NCBI GenBank assembly: GCA_021325365.1
Contig: JAJPHF010000135.1
Location: 75,587 to 139,586 of the forward strand
Origin: Pseudomonadota bacterium
GTDB taxonomy: Bacteria; Chloroflexota; UBA6077; JAJPHF01
DNA: 64,000 nucleotides
Reading direction: 5' to 3'
Made by a program: the position numbers and the translations under genes. Under the pieces are notes generated by a model that did no database searches, was not told where the DNA came from, and was given only the letters and a program-made list of their open reading frames with translations. Of this stretch, positions 17,094-24,475 are shown in pieces. Numbering within the stretch: the first letter of the stretch is position 1; each line of letters begins with the position of its first letter.

Positions 17094-17902
17094 TGGCGCG
17101 GCCCGCCAACCGCGCCCTGACCGGCGGCCAGCCGGTGCCACTCGCCGCCCAGCGACCCGGCCGCCGCCGGCCGGCGCGGCGCCGCTCGGGCGTAGCCGCC
17201 GCCTTTCGAACGCTCGCCGTCGTTCTAATGCTGGCCGCGCTGTTCGGCGCGCTGGCCGGCGCGCTCTACCTGCTCCGCGAGGTGCCGCCGGCCGGCCCCG
17301 CGAAGGACGACCTGATGGCGCAGGCCAGCGCCCATCACGCCGAGTGGGTGCCGCTCGATCAGGTGCCGGCCTCGCTGCAGCAGGCAATCGTGGCCACCGA
17401 GGACGCCCGCTTCTACGAGCACCGTGGCCTCGACGTGCTGGGCACCATCCGCGCGATGCTGGCTAACGTGCGCGCCGGCCATCCGGTCCAGGGCGGCAGC
17501 ACGATCAGCCAGCAGCTTGCCAAGCGCTACTTGGAGCGCAGCGACCCAACGGCCGAGCGCAAGCTGCTCGTGCTGGCGATGACCGCCAAGCTCGAGCTAC
17601 GCTACAGCAAGGCGGACATCCTGGAGATGTACCTGAACAGCATCTACTTTGGCCCGTACGCCTACGGCGTCGGCAGCGCCGCGCGCGTGTACTTCCACAA
17701 GCCGGCGGCGGACCTGACGCTGGCCGAGAGCACCATGCTGGCCGGGCTGCCACAGGCCCCGTCCTTATACGATCCGATCCACGCCCTGCCCCGCGTGAAA
17801 GCGCGCCAGGCGGTCGTCATCGCGGCGATGGTGCGCGCTGGCTACCTGACGCCGACGCAGGCCGAGGCGGCGCGGACCGCCCGCACGGCGCTCGACCGCT
17901 GA
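17093..17902 (+). CDS. Monofunctional peptidoglycan glycosyltransferase (GT51)
   Basis: A 269-residue bitopic membrane protein: a basic N-terminus, one membrane helix (about residues 38-61), then a GT51 domain that polymerises lipid II outside the membrane. Motifs seen: ATEDARFYEHRGLD with catalytic Glu103, QGGSTISQQLAKRYL, RKLLVLAMTAKLELRYSK, EMYLNSIYFGPYAYGVGSAA and MLAGLPQAPSLYDP. There is no transpeptidase domain, so it is an MtgA-like enzyme, not a class A PBP. ATG 17093 overlaps the uvrC stop. An imperfect hairpin (CAAGCA to TGCTTG) follows the stop. Confidence 0.9.
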   Translation: MARPANRALTGGQPVPLAAQRPGRRRPARRRSGVAAAFRTLAVVLMLAALFGALAGALYLLREVPPAGPAKDDLMAQASAHHAEWVPLDQVPASLQQAIVATEDARFYEHRGLDVLGTIRAMLANVRAGHPVQGGSTISQQLAKRYLERSDPTAERKLLVLAMTAKLELRYSKADILEMYLNSIYFGPYAYGVGSAARVYFHKPAADLTLAESTMLAGLPQAPSLYDPIHALPRVKARQAVVIAAMVRAGYLTPTQAEAARTARTALDR

Positions 17903-17965
17903 TACCAAGCAACGTCGCGTGCTTGCTGCCCGCAACTCACCACGCCGACGAAGGGAGCGCCGCCC

Positions 17966-18679
17966 ATGCCACGCGCCGACGGCCGCGAGCCCGATCAGCT
18001 TCGCCCAGTCCGGCTGCAGCCGGGCTTCCTGTCCCAGCATCCGGCGAACTGCCTGGTGACGATGGGCAACACCTGGGTGCTGTGCGCCGCGACCGTGCGC
18101 GAGCAAGTACCGCCGTTTCTCGAGGGCCGCAACCGCGGCTGGGTGACCGCCGAGTACAGCATGCTGCCGCCCTCGACACCTGACCGCGTGCCGCGCGAGC
18201 GCCAGGCCAGCGGCCGCAGCCAGGAGATCAGCCGCCTGGTCGGCCGCAGCCTGCGCGCCGCCGTCGACGCCGCGCTGCTCGGGCCGCGCACTATTACCGT
18301 CGACTGCGACGTGCTCCAGGCCGATGGCGGCACCCGCACCGCTGCGGTCACGGGCGGCTACGTGGCACTGGCGCTAGCGATCCGGCACCTGGCCGCCGCG
18401 GGTCTGGCCGACACGCGGGCGCTGCGGTGGGCGGTAGCGGCCGTGAGCGTTGGGGTGGTCGCTGACGTGCCCGTGCTCGACCTGCCCTACCAGGAGGACG
18501 CTCGCGCCGACATGGATATGAACGTCGTGATGACCGACGGCGGCGAGCTAGTCGAAGTACAGGCGACCGCCGAGGGCCGGCCCTGCCCGCGCGCGGCCTT
18601 CACCACACTGCTCGACCTCGCCGCGAAGGGTATCGGCGAGCTACTAGCCGCCCAGCGGCAGGCGCTCGGCCTAGCATGA
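17966..18679 (+). CDS. rph: Ribonuclease PH
   Basis: A 237-residue phosphorolytic exoribonuclease that trims tRNA 3' ends; family members form hexamers. Seen: RADGREPDQLRPVRLQPGFL, GWVTAEYSMLPPSTPDRVPRE, RSQEISRLVGRSLRAAVD, TVDCDVLQADGGTRTAAVTG and DLPYQEDARADMDMNVVMT. The family usually has an aspartate-serine pair (DS) near the last motif, here DAR. GAAGGGAG precedes ATG 17966. It lies directly upstream of the tRNA-Asp gene, whose transcript it could process, though the tRNA has its own promoter. Confidence 0.95.
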   Translation: MPRADGREPDQLRPVRLQPGFLSQHPANCLVTMGNTWVLCAATVREQVPPFLEGRNRGWVTAEYSMLPPSTPDRVPRERQASGRSQEISRLVGRSLRAAVDAALLGPRTITVDCDVLQADGGTRTAAVTGGYVALALAIRHLAAAGLADTRALRWAVAAVSVGVVADVPVLDLPYQEDARADMDMNVVMTDGGELVEVQATAEGRPCPRAAFTTLLDLAAKGIGELLAAQRQALGLA

Positions 18680-18759
18680 CCCGCATGGCGCTCGTCGGCT
18701 GCCGTGCTCGCTCCGTGGCTCCAATGCCAGGCCGGCCGCTGCCCGGCGGGCGGACGAGT

Positions 18760-18788
18760 TTGCCGGCTCGGCGCCGATATGGTAGGAT
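18760..18788 (+). promoter_or_regulatory. Promoter of tRNA-Asp
   Basis: TTGCCG (18760-18765), a 17-base spacer and TAGGAT (18783-18788), preceded by TGG as an extended -10. Transcription would start about 5-6 bases before the tRNA. Confidence 0.6.
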
Positions 18789-18799
18789 CATGGGTGCGA

Positions 18800-18873
18800 G
18801 GGCTCGTGGTGTAGCGGCCTAACATGCGGCCCTGTCAAGGCCGAGATCGGGGGTTCGAATCCCCTCGAGCCCG
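18800..18873 (+). tRNA. tRNA-Asp (GUC)
   Basis: A full cloverleaf of 74 bases without encoded CCA. The acceptor arm is GGGCTCG (18800-18806) with CGAGCCC (18866-18872) and discriminator G. The anticodon loop is CTGTCAA on a GGCC/GGCC stem, giving anticodon GTC. The T arm is GGGGG-TTCGAAT-CCCCT. Its last 24 bases plus two more are repeated exactly at 31646-31671, the pattern left by integration of a mobile element into a tRNA gene. Confidence 0.97.
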
Positions 18874-18875
18874 CC
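18850..18875 (+). repeat. Direct repeat, left copy (putative attL at the tRNA-Asp 3' end)
   Basis: 26 bases, GGGGTTCGAATCCCCT then CGAGCCCGCC, cover the T arm and acceptor end of tRNA-Asp. They are identical to 31646-31671 in the same orientation. Weaker similarity continues outward (GTGCAACGC here, CTGCAAACGC there). Confidence 0.85.
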
Positions 18876-18892
18876 CGTGCAACGCTGGGTTG

Positions 18893-18920
18893 ACGCCTCC
18901 GCAGAAACCTGCGGGGGCGT
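18893..18920 (+). terminator. Hairpin downstream of tRNA-Asp
   Basis: ACGCCTCCGCAG (18893-18904) pairs with CTGCGGGGGCGT (18909-18920) across an AAAC loop, with one T-G wobble. It is followed by TGTCGT rather than a T-run. Likely terminator of the tRNA transcript. Confidence 0.5.
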
Positions 18921-18969
18921 TGTCGTGCTGGGCGCCCGCAGGCGCGCGTCAAGCGCGAACAAGGGCAGG

Positions 18970-19095
18970 CTATTCCGGCCGCAGGATCGTGCGGACCGCG
19001 TGGCCGTCGTCGATCACGATCTCCTCGAACAGCGTCGCGGCCCGCTGGTTCCGCTGCTTGGGCATGGCATCCGCGCATGCCGCGGGCACGTCGTC
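18970..19095 (-). pseudogene. Possible relic of a serine recombinase C-terminus
   Basis: The - strand frame ending at 18970 carries ADAMPKQRNQRAATLFEEIV followed by DDGHAVRTILRPE. This looks like the end of large serine recombinases from Chloroflexota and Actinobacteria, which often read QRN-x-LA-xx-LFEEV-V-x-DGRV with a late RPE. Nothing recognisable as a resolvase catalytic domain is found upstream; the frame runs on to about 19270 without family features and then meets the LysR gene. If real, it is the last piece of the integrase that placed the island at tRNA-Asp. The rest of the 18874-19265 gap holds only the tRNA terminator hairpin. Confidence 0.4.
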
Positions 19096-19265
19096 CGCGC
19101 AGATGGAGGCCGCCACCATCCGCACGGTGTTCGTCCAGCCGGCCGCCGCGGCCGCCCGGGCGAGTGGCGGCGAGGCGTGGACTGCTTCCGCGGTCGGTTC
19201 CCACGGCTCGCGGCCTTGCTCGGCGAGGGGGAAGCGGACGGGCTCGCCTGCTGCGCCGAGTAGAG

Positions 19266-20177
19266 TCACACTAGCCCACCAGCGAGGTGCGGCGCGCACG
19301 CCTCGCGCAGGCGGCTTAGCGCCTGTTGGAGCAGCGGCGACCAGTGGTGTCCCCGTCGATATACCAGCTCGTACTGCACCAGAAGCGGCGCGTGGTCCCA
19401 GTGCAGCTCGCGGAGGGCTCCCTGCGCGAGATCCGTCACGACGGTGCTGCGGATCACGATCCCGATGCCTACCCCGTCGCGCGTGGCCTGGCGGATGGAA
19501 TCGGCATCGGTCAGCTCCATCGCCACGGCGTAGCCGGCCACCCCGCTCGACGCGAGCAGCGCATCGATGATGGTGCGGTGCACCGTGCCCGGCAAGCCGG
19601 TCACGAAGCGGTGCTGGAGTATGTCCGCGGGCGTCACGCGTGGCACACGGGCCAGTGGATGCGCGGGTGGCACGGCCAGGATGACCTCCGCCCGCAGCAG
19701 CGGCTCGTGCACCAGCCCCGGTACTGGCCCGGCGCTCAGAACGCACCCGAAATCACATTGTCCCTGCAGAACCAGCTCGCGCACGCGCTCGAGCGCATCG
19801 ACTGTAATCGTGCAGTGAACGGATGGGTACTGCCGCACGAACGCGCCGAGGAGCTGGGTCATGAGCAGGGCAGCAGTTCCGATGCTCGCCCCCACTGCAA
19901 TCCGCCCACGGTTGCCCTCTTGGATCTCGGCAAACGCTCGGTAGACATCCTGAGCGCCGCTGAGCGTTTGCACGGCATAAGCGTAGAGTACTTCGCCGGC
20001 TTCGGTCGGGACGACACGACGGGCGCGCCGCTGCAATAGCCGCACTCCGACCTCTTCCTCGAGCGCGCGGAGCCGCATACTCACGCCGGCCGGGCTCATC
20101 ACCAGCTGCCGCGCGGCGGCGACGATGCCCCCCGTTTCCACTACCGCGCGGAACACGGCCAGGCGGTGGAGGTTCAT
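19266..20177 (-). CDS. LysR-family transcriptional regulator
   Basis: A 303-residue regulator. The N-terminal winged helix-turn-helix is clear (MNLHRLAVFRAVVETGGIVA, SPAGVSMRLRALEEEVGVRL, residues 1-60) and is followed by a linker helix and a two-lobed effector domain (IAVGASIGTAALLMTQLLGA, then FGCVLSAGPVPGL). It is divergent from the dioxygenase cluster. The gap between them holds a palindrome and a consensus promoter, the usual set-up for a LysR activator of an adjacent catabolic operon. The inducer is unknown but is probably the substrate or a ring-cleavage intermediate. Confidence 0.92.
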   Translation of the reverse strand: MNLHRLAVFRAVVETGGIVAAARQLVMSPAGVSMRLRALEEEVGVRLLQRRARRVVPTEAGEVLYAYAVQTLSGAQDVYRAFAEIQEGNRGRIAVGASIGTAALLMTQLLGAFVRQYPSVHCTITVDALERVRELVLQGQCDFGCVLSAGPVPGLVHEPLLRAEVILAVPPAHPLARVPRVTPADILQHRFVTGLPGTVHRTIIDALLASSGVAGYAVAMELTDADSIRQATRDGVGIGIVIRSTVVTDLAQGALRELHWDHAPLLVQYELVYRRGHHWSPLLQQALSRLREACAPHLAGGLV

Positions 20178-20191
20178 TCACCGACTCCAGA

Positions 20192-20207
20192 TTCACGTTT
20201 GCGTGAA
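20192..20207. promoter_or_regulatory. Operator-like palindrome in the LysR/dioxygenase gap
   Basis: TTCACG (20192-20197) and CGTGAA (20202-20207) form a perfect inverted repeat with spacer TTTG, 23 bases upstream of the + strand -35 and 15 bases from the LysR start. LysR-type regulators bind such interrupted dyads, so it is the best candidate site for the adjacent regulator. Confidence 0.5.
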
Positions 20208-20229
20208 ATCAGGTCAATCATAGCGTTTA

Positions 20230-20258
20230 TTGACATGAAAGCAAGTCCGCAGTACAGT
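20230..20258 (+). promoter_or_regulatory. Consensus promoter of the dioxygenase operon
   Basis: TTGACA (20230-20235), a 17-base spacer and TACAGT (20253-20258). It points to the dioxygenase at 20358, giving a leader of about 90 bases, with the LysR-type palindrome just upstream of the -35. Confidence 0.65.
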
Positions 20259-20357
20259 GGCCGCGAGCGCGGGTTCAGGCAGTGAGTGCACTATCGTCCG
20301 CACCGGGGCGGGCAGCGTCAGGTGGTGGGACATTGCAGTCGCGTTCGGGAGACGACC

Positions 20358-21479
20358 ATGCAGACGACCGAAGTCCCAAGCGCACAGGCCGCGCAAGCGC
20401 ACGACGCTGCGCTGGAGCAGCTTCACGCCGACATGGCGAAGGGCCATGCCCTGCCCACCTGGGTATACGTGTCGAAGTTCGTCACGCGCGAGCCGGTGGC
20501 CGGCTATCGCCCCTACCTCTGGAAATGGGATCTGTTCCACGGCTTCCTGATGCGGGCCGGCGAGCTGGTCACGCCGGAGCGCGGCGGCGAGCGCCGCTCG
20601 ATGGAGCACCTCAACCCCGACCTGGCCTCTGTGTACAGCACGAGCCACACGATCGGCACCGCCTTCCAGCTCGTGCGGCCCGGCGAGGTCGCGCCCGCCC
20701 ACCGCCACACGGCGGCCGCGATCCGCTTCGTCGTACAGGGCGGCGGTGGGGAGGTGTACACCGCGGTGCAGGGGGAGAAGCTCCTCATGGAGGAGAGCGA
20801 CCTCATCCTCACGCCCCGCTGGACCTGGCACGACCACGCCAACCAGACCGGCCGCGACATCATCTGGCTGGATGCGCTGGATTACCCCCTCGTGAATCTC
20901 CTCCGTACGAGCTTCTTCGAGCCGTATCCGACAGAGCGCCAGCTACTCACCAAGCCAGTCCACTTCACGGCGCAGCGGGTTGGCCTGGCCCGGCCCGCCG
21001 AGCAATACCCCGAGGACGTGCCTATCGTCCGCTACGCCTGGGCCGATACCGCTCCGATCCTCGAATCGCTGCGGGACTCCGAGGGCAGCCCGTACGACGG
21101 CATCCTGCTCGACTACGTCAACCCGTTCACCTCCGGCCCTACGCTGCCGACGCTCGGCTGCCACATACAGATGCTGCGGCCGGGCGAGCACACGCGCAGC
21201 CACCGCGCGACGACCAGCACGGTGTACCTGGTAACGCGCGGCCAGGGGTATAGCGTTATCGCCGGGCAGCGTTTCGACTGGGCCAAGGGGGACGTCTTCG
21301 TGGTGCCACCGTGGACCTGGCATGAGCACGCGAACCAGGCAGTGGGCGACAGCCTGCTGTTCTCGGTCACCGACCGGCCGGTCCTCGACGCCTTCGGCCA
21401 CTACCGCGAGGAAGCGCTGACGGCGAACGACGGGCACCAAGAGATCACGTCGGTCTTCGAGCCCCTGACCCGGGTGTAG
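20358..21479 (+). CDS. Bicupin ring-cleavage dioxygenase (gentisate/salicylate 1,2-dioxygenase family)
   Basis: A 373-residue two-cupin protein. The first cupin has PAHRHTAAAIRFVVQGGG (H115, H117) and WHDHANQ (H158, H160). The second has EHTRSHRATTSTVYLVTRG (H278, H282) and WHEHANQ (H322, H324). In gentisate dioxygenases the N-terminal cupin binds the catalytic iron and cleaves the ring between carboxyl- and hydroxyl-bearing carbons. Relatives act on gentisate, salicylate, 1-hydroxy-2-naphthoate or 5-aminosalicylate, so the substrate is open. ATG 20358 is preceded by GGGAG. It is the first gene behind the TTGACA promoter and is followed by a RidA gene. Confidence 0.85.
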   Translation: MQTTEVPSAQAAQAHDAALEQLHADMAKGHALPTWVYVSKFVTREPVAGYRPYLWKWDLFHGFLMRAGELVTPERGGERRSMEHLNPDLASVYSTSHTIGTAFQLVRPGEVAPAHRHTAAAIRFVVQGGGGEVYTAVQGEKLLMEESDLILTPRWTWHDHANQTGRDIIWLDALDYPLVNLLRTSFFEPYPTERQLLTKPVHFTAQRVGLARPAEQYPEDVPIVRYAWADTAPILESLRDSEGSPYDGILLDYVNPFTSGPTLPTLGCHIQMLRPGEHTRSHRATTSTVYLVTRGQGYSVIAGQRFDWAKGDVFVVPPWTWHEHANQAVGDSLLFSVTDRPVLDAFGHYREEALTANDGHQEITSVFEPLTRV

Positions 21480-21606
21480 CGCGCCGGCCGTGCGCGCTGG
21501 CCCCGGCTGGCACGCCCGTGTCGCGTTCGGTTGGACTGCGCCGGGCGGGGCGAGGGGCTGCCCGTTCGCCAGGCACCCGAATCCCGCGCCGCGTGGAGGT
21601 AGTCAG

Positions 21607-22011
21607 ATGGAGCGGAGGTTCCTCAACCCCTCGGGAGCGCTCAACTCGCTGCCGCGCGGGTATTCCCACGTGGTCCGCGTCGACCAGCCGGGCGCCGTCG
21701 TCTACGTCGCCGGGCAGGGCCCGCTTGACGCGAACCTCGGGCTCGTCGGCGGGAACGATTTCGAGGCGCAGGTGCGCGCCACGTTCCAGAACATCCAGCG
21801 GTGTCTGGAGCTGGCCGGCGCGTCGTTCAACGACGTGGTCAAGATGAACGTCTACGTGACCGACATCAAGAGCCAGCAGTGGCCGTTCCGCAACGTGCGG
21901 GCCGAATTCATCAACACCGAGAACCCGCCCGTCTCGACGATGGTCGAGGTCTCGCGGCTGGCCATCGACGGGATGATGGTCGAGGTCGACCTGGTGGCCG
22001 TCGTCCCGTAA
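21607..22011 (+). CDS. RidA/YjgF family protein (possible 2-aminomuconate-type deaminase)
   Basis: A 134-residue protein starting at ATG 21607 behind GGAGGT; an earlier in-frame start at 21490 lacks such a site. Family features are AVVYVAGQGPLDA, RATFQNIQRCLELAGASFND, VVKMNVYVTDI and the C-terminal NPPVSTMVEVSRLAIDGMMVEVD. RidA proteins form trimers and hydrolyse reactive enamines or imines; a branch of the family deaminates 2-aminomuconate in aminoaromatic degradation. Lying between a ring-cleavage dioxygenase and an ACMSD-like enzyme, a deaminase role in a catabolic pathway is plausible but inferred. Confidence 0.88.
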   Translation: MERRFLNPSGALNSLPRGYSHVVRVDQPGAVVYVAGQGPLDANLGLVGGNDFEAQVRATFQNIQRCLELAGASFNDVVKMNVYVTDIKSQQWPFRNVRAEFINTENPPVSTMVEVSRLAIDGMMVEVDLVAVVP

Positions 22012-22046
22012 GCGGCGCGGCGCGCCCAGCCGAAGGGGGAAACAGC

Positions 22047-23210
22047 ATGCTTCACGGGCACCGTGTCTTCGACGCCGACGCCCACGTGGTCGTCAGCCAG
22101 CGCGCGTGGGCCGACCTGCCCGAGCGCCTGCGCGCGCGCCGGCCGCGCCCCGTCCACGTCGAGGACGCCGAGGAGATGAGCGGCTACAAGACGTCGTGGT
22201 TCTGCGACGGGGTGGTGATCCCCCACCCCTGGGGCGAGCGCGCCCAGCCGGGCAACACCCCGCGCGGCTCCCTCGACCTCGAGACGTTCCCGGGCGTCGC
22301 CACGATGACCGACAGCCGCGTGAGCCTGATGCAGTTCGGGGGACAAGACCTCTCCGATCCCGACGAGCGCCTCAAGATCATGGACCAGATGGGCATCGAC
22401 ACGTCGGTGGTCTATCCGTCGACCTTCTACGCCATCTGGACGACCGATCCGGAGCTGGAGGCGGCGCTCTACCGCTCGTACAACCGCTATGTTGGGAAAG
22501 CGTGTCAGTACAACGCGAAGCGGCTCAAGTTTAGCGGGCTGTTGCCGCTGCGGCACCCCGACGAGGCCTGCCGGGCGATTCGCGAGATGCGGGAGCTGGG
22601 CGCCGTCGCGGCCATCACCTTCAGCACCGCGGGCGAGCGACTGCTCTCCGACCCGGCGTTCAGCCCCGTGTTCGACGAGCTGACCCGCGCCCGCCTGCCG
22701 CTGTGCATCCACTTCGGCGCCAGCTATCCGCCGCTCTGGAACCTCGCGCGCACCATGTACATGGGCAACATCCTGAGCATGTCGGTGCCCGTATTCATGG
22801 CCTTCTTCGCCATCACGGCCGGCGGGCTGCTGGACCGCTACCCCGACCTGAAGGTCGCGTTCCTTGAATTCGGCTCAGAATGGGTCCTCTACGCGGTACC
22901 GCGGATGGACAACTACCTGACGCAGGCCAAGACGAACGGGCTGCCGTACGCCACCGACGTACCCGTGAGGATGATCGAGGACTACGCGCGGTCGGGTAAC
23001 ATCTACGTCGCCTGTGAGGCCGAGGACCGCGTCCTGCCCCAGGAGATCGAGTGCATCGGCGAGGACCAGATCCTGTTCGCCTCCGACATCCCCCATCCCG
23101 AGATGCGAGAGAACGCCGCCGCGGAGATCCTGGAGCGCAACGACCTGACAGACATACAGAAGCGGAAGATCTTGTGGGACAACGCGGCTCGCTTCTTCGG
23201 GGAGCCGTAG
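22047..23210 (+). CDS. ACMSD-like amidohydrolase family protein
   Basis: A 387-residue TIM-barrel metal enzyme of the amidohydrolase_2 group, which includes aminocarboxymuconate-semialdehyde decarboxylase and related hydrolases or decarboxylases. The N-terminal metal motif reads DADAH (residues 9-13) instead of the usual H-x-H. Later ligands are His in CIHFGASYPP near residue 224 and Asp in FASDIPHPE near residue 346. GAAGGGGGAA precedes ATG 22047. It follows RidA by 35 bases and leads directly into a lipoprotein gene (one-base gap). The reaction is probably decarboxylation or hydrolysis of a ring-cleavage product. Confidence 0.85.
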   Translation: MLHGHRVFDADAHVVVSQRAWADLPERLRARRPRPVHVEDAEEMSGYKTSWFCDGVVIPHPWGERAQPGNTPRGSLDLETFPGVATMTDSRVSLMQFGGQDLSDPDERLKIMDQMGIDTSVVYPSTFYAIWTTDPELEAALYRSYNRYVGKACQYNAKRLKFSGLLPLRHPDEACRAIREMRELGAVAAITFSTAGERLLSDPAFSPVFDELTRARLPLCIHFGASYPPLWNLARTMYMGNILSMSVPVFMAFFAITAGGLLDRYPDLKVAFLEFGSEWVLYAVPRMDNYLTQAKTNGLPYATDVPVRMIEDYARSGNIYVACEAEDRVLPQEIECIGEDQILFASDIPHPEMRENAAAEILERNDLTDIQKRKILWDNAARFFGEP

Positions 23211-23211
23211 G

Positions 23212-24366
23212 ATGCCCGCGCGGCCCACCCGCCGGCGCGCGCTCGCCCGGTCGCTTGTCGCGAGCCTCGCCGGCGCGCTCATCCTCATGACGCTCCTGGC
23301 ATGCGCGCCAGCCGCCCAGCCGTCGGCTGCTGGACCGGCGTCGGCGGCCACCAGCGCGCCGCCGGCCGCGGTGCCCGCGGCGAGCAGCTTGGCCGCTCAG
23401 GACGCGGCGCCGGCGCCGAGCGCCGCGCTCCAGACGGTCACTATCGGCGTGATCAACACGATCGCCGACGCGCCCTTCTACCTTGCGGACAAGCGGGGCT
23501 ACTTCCGCGAGGCGGGCATCCAGCCCGAGATGCAGGTCTTCCAGAGCGGCGCGCTGATGATCGCGCCACTGAGCGCCGACCAGCTCGACGTGGTCGGCGG
23601 CGGCGCGCTCTCCGCCGGCCTGTACAACGCCGTGGGGCGGAACATCAACCTCCACATCGTCTCGGGGCACTATGGCGAGGACGGCTCGATCGCCTCCGTA
23701 CTGCGCAAAGACCTGGTCGACAGCGGGCGGGTGAAGAGCGTCGCCGACTTCAAGGGGCTGAAGCTCCAGCTCGCGGCCGAGTGCATAGAGCCGGAGGTGT
23801 CGGCGGCTCAGTACCTGGCGACGGGCGGGCTGACGATGAACGACGTGGAAACGGTCTACATGGCGTTTGGCGACGTGCCGGCGGCCATCGCCAACGGCAG
23901 CCTCGACGTGGCCAACCCCCCGGAGCCCCTCCCGATCCTGATGGAGGGCAACGGCACCGGTGTGATCCTGCACCGTTACGAGACCAACCGCCAGCTCGCG
24001 GTCATGCTCTACTCGCCCGCCTTCTCCAGCAGGAAGGAGCTGGCCACCGGCTTCATGGAGGCGGTCCTGCGGGGCAAGCGCGACTACTACAACGCGCTGT
24101 TCGGCGACCGGCGCGACCGCGACGAAGTGATCCAGATCATGATCGACACCACCCCCGTGAAGCAGCGCGCGCTCTACGACCAGATCGTGCTGCCGCGCGT
24201 GGACCCGAACGGCGACCTCAACCGTGCGAGCATGGCCGAGGACCAAGAGTACTACCTGGCCAAAGGCTGCCAGCCGCAGCGCATCGACCTCGCACGGGCG
24301 ATCGACACCAGCTTTCTGGACGCTGCGCTGGAGCGGCTCGGGCGTTACCAGGGTGGCTCGCCCTAA
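23212..24366 (+). CDS. ABC-type solute-binding lipoprotein (NMT1/SsuA-like)
   Basis: A 384-residue exported protein with an arginine-rich start, a hydrophobic stretch and lipobox LLAC (Cys31), then a low-complexity Ala/Pro linker to about residue 65. The binding domain begins with TVTIGVINTIADAPFYLADK and has GYFREAGIQPEMQVF and LDVVGGGALSAGLYNAV, typical of NMT1/THI5 and SsuA-type periplasmic binding proteins. Relatives bind aromatic sulfonates, taurine, nitrate or pyrimidine precursors. It starts one base after the amidohydrolase. No permease or ATPase gene is present anywhere in the window, so its transporter partner must lie elsewhere or it acts alone. Confidence 0.85.
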   Translation: MPARPTRRRALARSLVASLAGALILMTLLACAPAAQPSAAGPASAATSAPPAAVPAASSLAAQDAAPAPSAALQTVTIGVINTIADAPFYLADKRGYFREAGIQPEMQVFQSGALMIAPLSADQLDVVGGGALSAGLYNAVGRNINLHIVSGHYGEDGSIASVLRKDLVDSGRVKSVADFKGLKLQLAAECIEPEVSAAQYLATGGLTMNDVETVYMAFGDVPAAIANGSLDVANPPEPLPILMEGNGTGVILHRYETNRQLAVMLYSPAFSSRKELATGFMEAVLRGKRDYYNALFGDRRDRDEVIQIMIDTTPVKQRALYDQIVLPRVDPNGDLNRASMAEDQEYYLAKGCQPQRIDLARAIDTSFLDAALERLGRYQGGSP

Positions 24367-24377
24367 GCCGTGGATGC

Positions 24378-24418
24378 CCGCTTGCACGATTCACCCTACG
24401 GGTGAATCGTGCAAGCGG
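24378..24418 (+). terminator. 19-bp perfect hairpin after the solute-binding protein gene
   Basis: CCGCTTGCACGATTCACCC (24378-24396) and its exact complement (24400-24418) are separated by TAC. There is no T-run on either side. Position suggests a partial terminator or mRNA-stabilising structure between cistrons. Confidence 0.5.
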
Positions 24419-24475
24419 CGACTGACGGAATGAGGGCGCATAACCGCCATCCCGAAGCAGTGAGGAGGCTAGCCG

